DNA of 64,000 nt from Blastocystis hominis (Eukaryota > Sar > Bigyra > Opalinata > Blastocystidae), in NCBI RefSeq assembly GCF_000151665.1, contig NW_013171825.1, forward strand, positions 187,422-251,421, in the 5' to 3' direction. The notes beneath the pieces are model-generated. The model was given only the letters and a program-made list of their open reading frames with translations. It ran no database searches and had not been told where the DNA came from. The translations under genes and the position numbers were made by a program. Shown here in pieces: positions 8,249 to 17,339 of the stretch; the first letter of the stretch is position 1, and every line of letters starts with the position of its first letter.

Positions 8249-9517
8249 ATGGCAACACCAACACAACCTGAGAAACTAGTCTATCTCCAGAACGGAGTGT
8301 TCAAGCGCAAGGAGATGATGAATGGTATCCAGTACTACTCGGACAACTCTTTTGACACGTTCGCATTTCCGTCGACCAATGGCAACTACGTGCTTACCAA
8401 GACTGGCGATGTGTACACATGGTCCGTCGCAGGTGAAGATTTCACTTCCTTGGATAACTCGTATTTCAAGGACAGCGATGGACAATCGATTATCATTCCA
8501 ACCAATGGAGCTATTCCCTTCTTCAAGAATAACTCGGCGTTCGGAGCGATCAATCTGCCAGAAAGTGGTTCTTTCATTCTCACGACTGACCCGGATAGTG
8601 GTCCTTCATTGGAAACATTGACGAAGCCCGTGATTTTCGAGGCACTCGAACTTACGAGCACGTCGGACTGGTATGCGATACCGAACTGGAATTCGACCAA
8701 GAGTGATTCGAAGAATCTATTCTTACCAAGTAAGCAGGGAACGTTCTTCCTTTCAGCCGATTCGAGCAATAACTACCACTTCAACAAGGTCACACCAAGA
8801 AGTCTTTTCCATGAAGCTCTGGGAATCGGATCTGATGGACAGAGAATCGTCACCTACTGTGACAATGCTGCCTATGGTCTACCATTGCCAACCACGGCAG
8901 GCTATGCGACATTCAAGGTCGAGAGTAGCAATGAGAGTCCTGTTCTTACCAATCTCACGCCTGAGATCGTCTACAAAGACATCCTCGGGTGTACTAGCAA
9001 TGAAAAGTGTCTCGTGTACAATAACGGTGGAAATGTGTCCAAGCTAACAATTCCATCCACTGCTGGCAAGTACGTCATGGAAGTCAAAGAAAACGGCACA
9101 GTCTCGTTATCCCCCACAGCGGCTAAGTTGAGTAAGACATTCGAGTACACCTCCTGGACAAGTGGACACCAGGTTGTTAGCGAGGCACTCACGTCGGAAG
9201 GTTCGGACCTTTCTGCACCCATCAAATTGGAACCCAACAAGACGTACATGATCACCATCGATGCCGTACTTCGTTGTGACAACTATGAACAGGCACTTGT
9301 AGGATTCACGAGCGTGCCAACTCTCGTAATGGGTGTCGAGACAGCTACAATCATTAAAGCAAGCTTGAATAATCCAGTGCCAACAACGACATTGAGTAGC
9401 ACGAACATATTCACATCAGTACGCCCTGTAGATATGAAAATTCAAGTCATACGTTCTGGAGACACCACGATCGAACATTACTTCACTCGACTGAAGGTAA
9501 GCATCATGGAACTATAA
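8249..9517 (+). CDS. Fibre/spike-like protein with repeated beta modules
   Basis: 422 residues, intact. At least five modules of roughly 60 residues recur, each with a core like P-(x)n-GxYxL followed by a short acidic strand: STNGNYVLTKTG, ESGSFILTTDP, SKQGTFFLSAD, TTAGYATFKVES, STAGKYVMEVKENG. The last ~130 residues differ and look like a compact beta head ending HYFTRLKVSIMEL. A repeated shaft plus terminal head is the architecture of viral fibres, which here would bind the protist surface; this is inference from the repeat pattern. Divergent from the capsid gene with a hairpin cluster between; start context AGTAAATGG. Confidence 0.68.
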   Translation: MATPTQPEKLVYLQNGVFKRKEMMNGIQYYSDNSFDTFAFPSTNGNYVLTKTGDVYTWSVAGEDFTSLDNSYFKDSDGQSIIIPTNGAIPFFKNNSAFGAINLPESGSFILTTDPDSGPSLETLTKPVIFEALELTSTSDWYAIPNWNSTKSDSKNLFLPSKQGTFFLSADSSNNYHFNKVTPRSLFHEALGIGSDGQRIVTYCDNAAYGLPLPTTAGYATFKVESSNESPVLTNLTPEIVYKDILGCTSNEKCLVYNNGGNVSKLTIPSTAGKYVMEVKENGTVSLSPTAAKLSKTFEYTSWTSGHQVVSEALTSEGSDLSAPIKLEPNKTYMITIDAVLRCDNYEQALVGFTSVPTLVMGVETATIIKASLNNPVPTTTLSSTNIFTSVRPVDMKIQVIRSGDTTIEHYFTRLKVSIMEL

Positions 9518-9535
9518 GCCAAAGTAAAAAGGAAG

Positions 9536-9964
9536 TCATGACTTCTCCGTTTTATACTTTGTACGACTTGGTAACCGTACATGAAACTTGTTAGCCTTGG
9601 CAGCCTCCATGTTCCACTTGGTCAACTCGTTCTGGTCATAGGCAACACCATCGATATAAATATCAATCGTGCCATTAATTACACACACACGATGTCCCTC
9701 GATATCATAGATCTCATTGTTAGGATCGTGAAATACATCAAACTGAGGATGACATACGGAATACTTGTCCTCATGGAATGCAATCTTGAGCAATCGTTCA
9801 ATATCGGGTGAATAGAAAGATACATTCAGAGGATCATAGTTCTCATAGTAATTTCCACTGTTAGGATCATCGACAAATGAGTCTATAATGTCATGCACGT
9901 ATCGCCGCGTTATCTGCTTTCGAACCGATGTCATCCAGTAGTTCATTTCTATTTGTGAATCCAT
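9536..9964 (-). CDS. Polinton hypothetical protein (142 residues)
   Basis: Begins MDSQIEMNYWMTSVRKQ; acidic and Tyr-rich with a strand-turn segment YDIEGHRVCVINGTIDIYIDG. No family recognised. Its start codon overlaps the stop of the small upstream ORF as TAATG, so the two are probably expressed together. Ends 19 nt from the convergent fibre gene. Confidence 0.55.
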   Translation of the reverse strand: MDSQIEMNYWMTSVRKQITRRYVHDIIDSFVDDPNSGNYYENYDPLNVSFYSPDIERLLKIAFHEDKYSVCHPQFDVFHDPNNEIYDIEGHRVCVINGTIDIYIDGVAYDQNELTKWNMEAAKANKFHVRLPSRTKYKTEKS

Positions 9965-10155
9965 TATTTCACTTTAATCTCTGTTGGATCAATGGAAATA
10001 TCATTCCTACTATCATCTTCGGATTCATTCTTCACATTGTAAACACATAGACAGCTACAGCGATCTTTGCATTTCGAGTCCACCATCAGTTTGTGATTCT
10101 TCCTCTTACTCATCCATTTCCATATCCCTTTCAAACATTGAATAAAGCGGTTCAT
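9964..10155 (-). CDS. Small Cys-rich Polinton protein (63 residues)
   Basis: 63 residues with a basic N-terminus (MNRFIQCLKGIWKWMSKRKNHK), then Cys residues spaced as CKDRCSCLC, then an acidic tail. The Cys cluster could bind zinc or carry lipid, but nothing proves it. Start context is ATAAATGA. Only 2 bp separate its ATG from the divergent integrase ATG, so the two share a promoter region. Confidence 0.5.
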   Translation of the reverse strand: MNRFIQCLKGIWKWMSKRKNHKLMVDSKCKDRCSCLCVYNVKNESEDDSRNDISIDPTEIKVK

Positions 10156-10157
10156 TT

Positions 10158-11150
10158 ATGAATGAGATCAAGGAACTACGCAAGCCAGCAAAACGAAGAG
10201 GTGCCACTCGAGTGATCATCAGTGGATTCAAACGAAACATATACTTCATCGATCTTATCGATTTCTATTCCAAACAAGACAAATCCATACAGGAAGTGTT
10301 AGAAAGACAAAAGAGTATTGGATTCTACAAGAATCGTGGATACAAATATGTCCTTGTATGTATTGATGGATATTCGAAATACCTGATGACTCGGAAACTG
10401 AAAAGCAAGAGTGCTACAGAAGTCACTCATGCGATGAAGGATATCATTCAAACATACGGACCACCAAAGCATATTTGCTCTGATCGAGGTACCGAGTTCA
10501 CCAATGCGATCTTTCGTACCAACATCTTGGACAAGTATGGCATCACCATGTATCACATGGATTCAGCGAATAAAGCAGTACTAGCCGAACGAGCAATTCG
10601 AGATATCAAGGAAGACATCATGGTTCCATTCAATCAATGGAAAGGTGTGTGGTTCGACTTGATCGATGGTGCAGTTCGTCGACATAATGGAAGGAAGAAC
10701 AGAGACATCGGATATACACCCAATGACATTTGGCTTAACAACGATATCTTGTACACGGAGAAAACAGAACCATCCAACATAACAGCAAAGGACACAACAC
10801 CTCAATTCAATGTTGGTGATTATGTTGGAGTAACACGAAGACCTCGCAATTTGGAAAAGCGATCATTGACGAGCAAATGGTCTCAGGACTTGGTTGAAGT
10901 TATTGACATTGACGATCACATCATGCCATTGATGTACGAAGTGAAAGATGGAAACAATCGCACACAGAAGTGTTATGATTGGGAACTGCTGGCTAGCAAA
11001 TGCAAACCACAACCAGCACCGCCTGTCACTCGATCCAAGAGTGGTAAAGAACCCAATGCATTGAGAGAGGCTGCAAGATCACATCGACCCATTACGAGCA
11101 CCCAGATGAAGAAGCAACAACCTCACTCAAGTATTCGAAAACGATCGTGA
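10158..11150 (+). CDS. Retrovirus-type integrase (DDE, RVE family)
   Basis: 330 residues; expected to insert the element into host DNA by a DDE strand-transfer reaction, giving short target duplications. Catalytic core: first Asp in VCIDGYSKYL, second in ICSDRGTEF, Glu in VLAERAIRDIKE about 37 residues later, the normal D-D-35-E spacing. After it RRHNGRKNRDIGYTPND matches the end of the RVE core, followed by an SH3-like beta domain (FNVGDYVGV) and a basic Ser/Thr tail; no clear chromodomain. It lacks an obvious N-terminal HHCC zinc finger. The frame is intact. Its 3' end overlaps the opposite-strand 192-residue gene by 59 bp. Copy 3 keeps a decayed homologue. Confidence 0.93.
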   Translation: MNEIKELRKPAKRRGATRVIISGFKRNIYFIDLIDFYSKQDKSIQEVLERQKSIGFYKNRGYKYVLVCIDGYSKYLMTRKLKSKSATEVTHAMKDIIQTYGPPKHICSDRGTEFTNAIFRTNILDKYGITMYHMDSANKAVLAERAIRDIKEDIMVPFNQWKGVWFDLIDGAVRRHNGRKNRDIGYTPNDIWLNNDILYTEKTEPSNITAKDTTPQFNVGDYVGVTRRPRNLEKRSLTSKWSQDLVEVIDIDDHIMPLMYEVKDGNNRTQKCYDWELLASKCKPQPAPPVTRSKSGKEPNALREAARSHRPITSTQMKKQQPHSSIRKRS

Positions 11151-11670
11151 TGCTCTTTACACCACCTAGAAGCATGATAGGAAGATTCGAATACGTACGA
11201 AGGACAGGAGAGGTACCTATATTTACAACAGCATAACCAGTATGAGATACAAGACTATTCAATGTATCGATGTACGGTCTGTCTAGAATAGGCGTATTGT
11301 CAAACGTGACTAGCACTCGATAACCCTTTTCAACCACCGATTCGATTGAGTCGCAATCGTTGAATATGTCATCGGGAAGGTACGTTATGACAGTCGTGGT
11401 CACCAGGTATGATCCGGACGGCATAGGCGGCATACCATCACCACCCCACTCGCCATTGAATAATTCGGTAGCTTCTGGTGTGTACTCGAAGACAAATGCT
11501 TCGTTCGCTTTCACGATGCATGAAGCACTGCCCCACGAATACTGAGGAACACCATCCACTGTCTCTCGAATCAATACATGATGACCGTCCTTCTCTGGCA
11601 TGTTGATGAGCATGTTGTCGAGCTTCTTGAACGTGTAATTGTTTCCATTGCTGCTGAAGATGTACGACAT
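11092..11670 (-). CDS. Conserved Polinton hypothetical protein, beta-rich (192 residues)
   Basis: Starts MSYIFSSNGNNYTFKKLDN and is strand-rich throughout, with GSYLVTTTVITYLPDD and a C-terminal VKSITIVFEYL. It could be a jelly-roll or C1q-like structural protein, but no family is recognised. Conserved in copy 3 (38304-38890), which shows it is a regular element gene. Overlaps the 3' end of the integrase on the opposite strand by 59 bp. Start context AGTAAATGT with CCAAAGTAAAT just upstream. Confidence 0.6.
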   Translation of the reverse strand: MSYIFSSNGNNYTFKKLDNMLINMPEKDGHHVLIRETVDGVPQYSWGSASCIVKANEAFVFEYTPEATELFNGEWGGDGMPPMPSGSYLVTTTVITYLPDDIFNDCDSIESVVEKGYRVLVTFDNTPILDRPYIDTLNSLVSHTGYAVVNIGTSPVLRTYSNLPIMLLGGVKSITIVFEYLSEVVASSSGCS

Positions 11671-11674
11671 TTAC

Positions 11675-12184
11675 TTATTTACTTTGGCGCTGATATGCAC
11701 GAACGTACACACCCTTCAGACACGCGCCATCATCGATGAACAGATCGGACAACTCGGGAGGCACTTCATCATCCGCCACCTTGTAGACCACGCGAACATA
11801 ATAGTTGGAGAAGAAGTAAACAGCACGATTCTCGGTCATTACACCGAAAATATAAGGAGGCAGTAAATCATTCCTCCAAAACACGTTCAGAGGCACACAG
11901 AGCAGACCATTGGATTCCAATTGAGGCAATAGATACTCCCATTCATCCTCGGTAAACAAGGGCTGACGAGTTTCATCCAGAGTCATCTCCATGCAATCAT
12001 AGTCGTGCAATATTAAACCACAGTTCACATTCGATTGCGGGGTGCGAACACTGAATCCAAATAGACGCTCGGAATTGATCGGATACTTGGTATGGATGAT
12101 GATATCGGCGAGTTCGATATCCTCGTCCTCATAGGTGCGTACCAGGGATGACCATGTGTTGTTCTCTGTTTTCTTGTACTTCAT
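11675..12184 (-). CDS. Polinton hypothetical protein (169 residues)
   Basis: Starts MKYKKTENNTWSSLVRTYED; mixed alpha/beta, acidic, Tyr-rich C-terminal half (AVYFFSNYYVRVVYKV). No family recognised. It lies 4 bp upstream of the 192-residue gene on the same strand, so co-expression is likely. Start context CTAAATGA. Confidence 0.58.
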   Translation of the reverse strand: MKYKKTENNTWSSLVRTYEDEDIELADIIIHTKYPINSERLFGFSVRTPQSNVNCGLILHDYDCMEMTLDETRQPLFTEDEWEYLLPQLESNGLLCVPLNVFWRNDLLPPYIFGVMTENRAVYFFSNYYVRVVYKVADDEVPPELSDLFIDDGACLKGVYVRAYQRQSK

Positions 12185-12234
12185 TTAGGAAGGGGATAAC
12201 GAGGATTAAAAGGGAAATATAAATATATATATAA

Positions 12235-12660
12235 ATGGACAGACCTACTCACACTTTGAATCCCAATACAGGACGAGAAATTCAAATCAACGGAGTTCGC
12301 TTCTGGAACCTTCTCAAGCATGTATTCAAGTACGACGAGAAATTGAATCGCTTGTACGATACACCTATGCCATTGAATACCACAAAGTACGTTCCCAAGT
12401 CGAGAATGCTTTCTCCCAGCAATCGTCCCTTAATCATTGGTGGCACAGCATTCAATGAGTTGATCCGAGACAATTACAGACGCGTGAAAGGACAATGGGT
12501 GAAAATGACAAAAGAAGAAGCCAAGGCGTACGATAACGACCCAGATATTAGCATGGCGTTCGCAAACGACGATTCAGACGATTCGTCGTCCGAGTCTGAG
12601 TATGTCGACATTGATGAGTTCGAGTACGACGCGGATGGCCATGCGATCTTCCCATTCTAG
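12235..12660 (+). CDS. Small protein with NPxTGxxI/GG motif shared with the polymerase N-terminus
   Basis: 141 residues. Residues 8-25 read LNPNTGREIQINGVRFW, then near residue 65 RPLIIGGTAFNELI, then an acidic Ser/Asp tail. The same two motifs occur in the same order in the N-terminus of the polymerase ORF (INPETGKQIKIGGPTW and KYLVVGSKAWNE). The first motif resembles the two-cysteine adaptor repeats of large DNA viruses (NPxTGRxIKxGGPTY) but lacks the cysteines. A duplicate of the polymerase N-terminal domain is the simplest reading. Start context TATAAATGG. Confidence 0.62.
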   Translation: MDRPTHTLNPNTGREIQINGVRFWNLLKHVFKYDEKLNRLYDTPMPLNTTKYVPKSRMLSPSNRPLIIGGTAFNELIRDNYRRVKGQWVKMTKEEAKAYDNDPDISMAFANDDSDDSSSESEYVDIDEFEYDADGHAIFPF

Positions 12661-12749
12661 GGGAGCCAACGTGGTGAAGTCAAGCTCCCAACTAATTCAC
12701 TTTGATCACACGTGTATATTCACTTATAAACTTTGTGACTCTCATATAA

Positions 12750-14075
12750 ATGAGTTCACATCGCGTTGGCTATACTATCAACCCTGAGACCGGGAAACAA
12801 ATCAAAATCGGTGGACCAACCTGGAAGCGATTGGCTGCCAAGTACTACATGATCGGCGATACGTTCACTGATCAGACCATGCCTGACTCGAGAGCCTATC
12901 TCTCGAGAAAGGTATTTGGAGTAAATATACCCGATGAATATATTGCCTTTTTCGCACCCTCAAAACGTGGGTTGCGTAAACGTGAAGTTGAGAAACACTA
13001 TGATGACAGTGATAGTGTCCCTGAACCTCCGAAACGCGCGTCACGCAAACGAGTGAGTGATCCTGCTGGAAAGCGCAAGTATCTCGTCGTGGGAAGCAAG
13101 GCATGGAACGAGCGGTACCTGGAGTACGAGTGGAACGGACATGAGTTCGGTCAGAAGCGACAACGTCACCTACCCGCTTACCTTAACACCGTGGAGAAGA
13201 GGCGTGAAATGAGACGCAATAAGGCATTCGAACGATTCGATCGCAAGGTTTCACAGGGACGCTTGAGTGATGTGATCAACTCGTCACTCGGGTATGCACT
13301 CACGTACTATCACACCGTGGAAGGAGACATGTACAAGGAATGGATGAATGAGAAGCGCACCAAGAAGGACTTCCGTCTCAATAACGATGATGACAATAGA
13401 CTGTTGGTTCGACTACCGGGTGAAAAGGGCGATGAGGAAGTGAAACCGATCAACCTCGTATTCGATGAAAGCGAGGAGTTCAATGAGATCGTGAAGAAGT
13501 TCATCATGACTGGTATGCGCGAGTACAACCAGTGTTTCATCACCATCATGGCATACAACCTCATGTTGACACATGACGGAGATCCCAAGATTCTCAACCT
13601 CACCGATGATCGATTGGGACACCTTCGCATCGTTCGCCGAGATCGTATCGATGAGTGGATCAAGAACTACCTGAAGTGGTACCGAAATGGTGTAGAGGAA
13701 CAGGAGACAGAGGGAAGTGGGTTCGTGTACCATGGGTGGATCGGCTTCCATGTCGAGATGTTCCCACTTCGCACATTCATGGGATACAAGCACCACACAC
13801 CTTTTATCATTGGACAGACGGCGGTCAACCCGAATATCAATGACAACCGATGCCTGCAACGGTGTCTCATCCTGGCAAGTGAAGGCGGGCACAAGATTAT
13901 TGCAAATCGCAAGATGGGCGATGCGAGTGTGTACAACAAGTGGTGGAAGCAACCCGACAAGAACAAGGTGTTCGGAGTGACCATTCACGAGGTGGAGGAG
14001 GCGATGAACATTCGCGATAACAAGTCCTTCGAGCAAAGTGAAGAGAGAATTTTGCGAGATTGGAAGAACTGTTGA
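12750..14075 (+). CDS. Protein-primed DNA polymerase B, N-terminal part (frameshift to next ORF)
   Basis: 441 codons forming the N-terminal extension of the polymerase. It begins with the NPETGKQIKIGGPTW motif, then a basic Arg/Lys region that may hold the terminal-protein function, then the segment typical of Polinton polymerases before the exonuclease: NDNRCLQRCLILASEGG and a downstream YNKWWKQ. The frame ends in DWKNC-stop at 14075, while the expected continuation (KVSLNVFEVTLLPGY, the usual fE-N-SVNVF element) is in the -1 frame starting 14060. The gene is therefore split by a one-base change near 14050-14060. Start context ATATAAATGA. Confidence 0.8.
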   Translation: MSSHRVGYTINPETGKQIKIGGPTWKRLAAKYYMIGDTFTDQTMPDSRAYLSRKVFGVNIPDEYIAFFAPSKRGLRKREVEKHYDDSDSVPEPPKRASRKRVSDPAGKRKYLVVGSKAWNERYLEYEWNGHEFGQKRQRHLPAYLNTVEKRREMRRNKAFERFDRKVSQGRLSDVINSSLGYALTYYHTVEGDMYKEWMNEKRTKKDFRLNNDDDNRLLVRLPGEKGDEEVKPINLVFDESEEFNEIVKKFIMTGMREYNQCFITIMAYNLMLTHDGDPKILNLTDDRLGHLRIVRRDRIDEWIKNYLKWYRNGVEEQETEGSGFVYHGWIGFHVEMFPLRTFMGYKHHTPFIIGQTAVNPNINDNRCLQRCLILASEGGHKIIANRKMGDASVYNKWWKQPDKNKVFGVTIHEVEEAMNIRDNKSFEQSEERILRDWKNC

Positions 14076-17000
14076 AAGTCTCACTCAATGTCTTCGAGGT
14101 CACACTCTTGCCTGGATACACCGATAAGACGAAGGAGCAATTCGATTTATTCACATGCGATGTCGTGTACAAAAGCAAGGAGAAAGCATGTCCTTTTCTC
14201 TCCCTCTGCATCTTGAACGATCTGAATCTTCCCGAGGGAGCCCCCAAGCATTTCTTGTACATCAAGGACTTGAATGATTTCAAACATCGCATCTTTCGTC
14301 AGAGTGATGTGAAGAATAGACATACAGCAAGAAACGTGAAGTGCAGGTTCTGTGATGACTTCTTCGGATCTCGCAAAGCCGTTCATGCTCACGAAGTACA
14401 AGCACATCGCGAACTCGTCGATGAAAGCGAAGAGTACGACTTGGCGAACGAGGAGACTCGGTTACGATTCACCAACCAGCGATACGAAATGCCAGCACCG
14501 GTCGTCGTGTACGCTGACTTCGAGTCAGTTATTGATGACGAGAACAGACACAAGCCCATCATGTTATCCTGTCTAGCTGTGTCACGCATTCCAGCCATTG
14601 ATACGCAGCTGCGAGTCTTCCATGCACCACATGAAAGCGAAGAAGATCTTCGTCCTTTCATGGAGTATCTCGTGCAATTGCAAGAGAGAGTGAAAACGTA
14701 TTTATTCGATGAATTGCCATTGGAGAGCACATCGAAGGTCGAGAAGGACTTTCGTTCAGCAACCGTGTGTCCTTTCTGCCACAAGAAACTGGAGGAGGGA
14801 AGCGCTGCCCTCCTCAAGGTACGTCATCACGCACATGTGGCAGGTGAATACACCTCAGGGAATGGAGGGATGTGCGACTTCAAAGCTGGGCAGTACATCT
14901 GCACCTGTTGCATCAAGTGTAACCTACAACTCTCATTCAACAAGAAGAACTATCGTCTGTCAGTTTACTTCCACAATGGATCGCACTACGACTTCACATT
15001 CATCATGAAGCTCATCGCGACGATGCCTGGCGGGAATCTCGAAGTCATTCCAACCACTGAAGACAAGGAAATGCAGATTGAGTACAATGGTATTCAATTC
15101 AAGGACTCGTTGAAGCTCATCAGTAGTCCACTGCGTTCCATTGTGGCTCAGACACTTGGAGGCAACCTCGATTTGTACGTGCACACCAAACAACAACTAT
15201 GCAAGTACTGTGAGTCTCGAGGCAAGCAATGGAGTGACGAATACATCGATCTGTTGACACGGAAAGAACCCATGTTCTACAGTCTCATCAAATCATACGA
15301 GTCATTGAACAATACCGCCATTCCTTCTCGTGAGCAATGCATTGATGATATGAAGGGTGAGATGATGCCCCAAGACGAATATGATCACATGGTGAAGCTG
15401 TGGAAGACCTTCGATATCAAGACATGGGGTGAATACTACGAATTGTACAATGTACTCGATGTGACTCTCATGGCTGATGCATTCGAACATTTCCGAAACA
15501 CCACACTGAATGCATTCGGTGTTGATCCAATGCATTACATCACAGCACCACAAATGGCCTATTCGCTCTTCTTGAAGGTGACAATGGAGAGTGATCATAG
15601 TGAGAGTAGACTCATGACCCTCGCAAGGAAATGGGCTCAGTACATCATGCGCATCAACGCGAACGAGGGTCTCGCCGAGAAACAACTGGTGAAAGTGTTC
15701 TTGAATCGCATGGGTGAATTCTATGAGAGCAAGGGCATTCGATTGATGGAGACAAATGATATCGATGACTTTATCCGATTGTTGAAGAACCTGCGAGGAG
15801 GCATCACTCAGATCGTGAAACGACATGCCAAGGTTGACATTGACAACAAGGAGCAAGCAACGTCGTCCCAAGGCATCTACTACCTGGACGCCAACAACCT
15901 GTATGGTGGAGCCATGCATCGAATGATGCCTTATGAATTGGTGGGTGTACCTGAGCGACGAGAAGTGATGGAGAAGATCAATCGTGATCCAAATGGATGG
16001 GTGCAATCACTCAAGACGTTTGGTAAGTATGGATTCTTCGTCGAGTGTGACATTGAGGCACCAGTGGAACTCCACGACAAGTTCAATGACTTACCATTCT
16101 TCCCCGTACAGAAGGCAGGTATGTACTCTGATGGAATCAAGAAGTACGCTGAGAAGAACGACATTGTGGACAAAGTGAAAGAGGTGAATACACCGAAGCT
16201 CATCTGCGATCTTGTACCTCGTCAAAAGTATCTCGTGCATTACTCACTGTTGCAACTGGGTATTAAACAGGGATATCGTGCCATTCACATTCACCACATC
16301 ATTCGATTCAAGCAGGCACCGTTCATCTTCGAGTACGTGAACATGCTGAGTGAGAAACGAGCGAAGTCCAAGACCACCGTGGAGAAGAACCTGTATAAGC
16401 TGTTGGCAAACTCGACCTATGGCAAATTCGTGGAGACTGGGTTGAAACGGATGAAAGTGAAGTTCGCTAACACATGGAATGAACGTGAAGCCATCATTCA
16501 GAAGCATGGATACGATATGATCGCTGGGACTACCATGTATTCCGAGAATCTCATCGGCATCAAGCTGAACACACCGGTGCGCAGGGTGGAGAAGCCATTC
16601 TTCATCGGGTTCGCCATTCTCGACATGTCCAAGCACATCATCTACGATTTCTACTACAATGTACTCAAGATGACATTCGATAACGTGGAGCTATTGGGAC
16701 AGGACACGGATTCGCTCATCGTGCAGTTGTACGATCGCGCTAACATCGTTCACAAGATGTGTGACATGTACAAATCGTTCGACTTCTCGGAATTGGATAA
16801 CACGAGCTACTTCTATGGACAACTTGTGAAATACTATGAGCATGAAGTGGACAAGAGCAAGTTCCCTTCATTGGACTCGTTCCTCAACTTCAACAAGAAG
16901 TTGCCTGGTCCCATATTCAAGGACGAGCACAACGGACATCGCATCACAGAGTTCGTGGGACTGAGACCGAAGATGTACTGCTTGGTTGATGAGAAGCATG

Positions 17001-17338
17001 TGGTACACAATGCAGCAAAGGGAGTTCCTCGCAACGTGGTGATCGATGGAAAGAGAATGAGTGTAAAGAACATCGATTTGTACAAGCGTGTCCTCGAGGC
17101 AGAGAAGAAGGAAGATGCAGTGAGCAAAGGCAGCTTCAAGCGCATCAACAACCAAGAATTCGATATCAGCACGAAGGAGCAGACCAAGACCCTTATGACG
17201 TGCACGGATAACAAACGTTGGATCTTGGACGACAACGTGCACACACTTGCGTTTGGACATTACCGATTGAAGAACATGTATAGGAAATGTTGTTTTTACT
17301 TTGTTTTCTTTATCAAACAGTGTATAAAGGGCAGATAA
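14060..17338 (+). CDS. Protein-primed family B DNA polymerase (exonuclease and polymerase domains)
   Basis: 1092 codons; copies the element using a protein primer. Order visible: KHFLYIKDL and a C2H2-like CRFCDDFF...HAHE finger (~residues 75-115); Exo I YADFESVID; a Cys cluster (CPFCHKK); Exo II FHNGSHYDF; Exo III YELYNVLDVTLMAD; Pol A LDANNLYGGAM; Pol B KNLYKLLANSTYGKF; Pol C GQDTDSLIVQ; and KLPGP in NKKLPGPIFKDE with GLRPKMYCL after it. All catalytic Asp residues are present, so the enzyme core looks competent; only the link to the N-terminal ORF is out of frame. The first ATG (14060) is not in TAAATG context, in line with a frameshifted rather than separate gene. A decayed copy of its C-terminus lies at 37400-38220. 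Confidence 0.93.
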   Translation: MEELLKVSLNVFEVTLLPGYTDKTKEQFDLFTCDVVYKSKEKACPFLSLCILNDLNLPEGAPKHFLYIKDLNDFKHRIFRQSDVKNRHTARNVKCRFCDDFFGSRKAVHAHEVQAHRELVDESEEYDLANEETRLRFTNQRYEMPAPVVVYADFESVIDDENRHKPIMLSCLAVSRIPAIDTQLRVFHAPHESEEDLRPFMEYLVQLQERVKTYLFDELPLESTSKVEKDFRSATVCPFCHKKLEEGSAALLKVRHHAHVAGEYTSGNGGMCDFKAGQYICTCCIKCNLQLSFNKKNYRLSVYFHNGSHYDFTFIMKLIATMPGGNLEVIPTTEDKEMQIEYNGIQFKDSLKLISSPLRSIVAQTLGGNLDLYVHTKQQLCKYCESRGKQWSDEYIDLLTRKEPMFYSLIKSYESLNNTAIPSREQCIDDMKGEMMPQDEYDHMVKLWKTFDIKTWGEYYELYNVLDVTLMADAFEHFRNTTLNAFGVDPMHYITAPQMAYSLFLKVTMESDHSESRLMTLARKWAQYIMRINANEGLAEKQLVKVFLNRMGEFYESKGIRLMETNDIDDFIRLLKNLRGGITQIVKRHAKVDIDNKEQATSSQGIYYLDANNLYGGAMHRMMPYELVGVPERREVMEKINRDPNGWVQSLKTFGKYGFFVECDIEAPVELHDKFNDLPFFPVQKAGMYSDGIKKYAEKNDIVDKVKEVNTPKLICDLVPRQKYLVHYSLLQLGIKQGYRAIHIHHIIRFKQAPFIFEYVNMLSEKRAKSKTTVEKNLYKLLANSTYGKFVETGLKRMKVKFANTWNEREAIIQKHGYDMIAGTTMYSENLIGIKLNTPVRRVEKPFFIGFAILDMSKHIIYDFYYNVLKMTFDNVELLGQDTDSLIVQLYDRANIVHKMCDMYKSFDFSELDNTSYFYGQLVKYYEHEVDKSKFPSLDSFLNFNKKLPGPIFKDEHNGHRITEFVGLRPKMYCLVDEKHVVHNAAKGVPRNVVIDGKRMSVKNIDLYKRVLEAEKKEDAVSKGSFKRINNQEFDISTKEQTKTLMTCTDNKRWILDDNVHTLAFGHYRLKNMYRKCCFYFVFFIKQCIKGR

Positions 17339-17339
17339 T

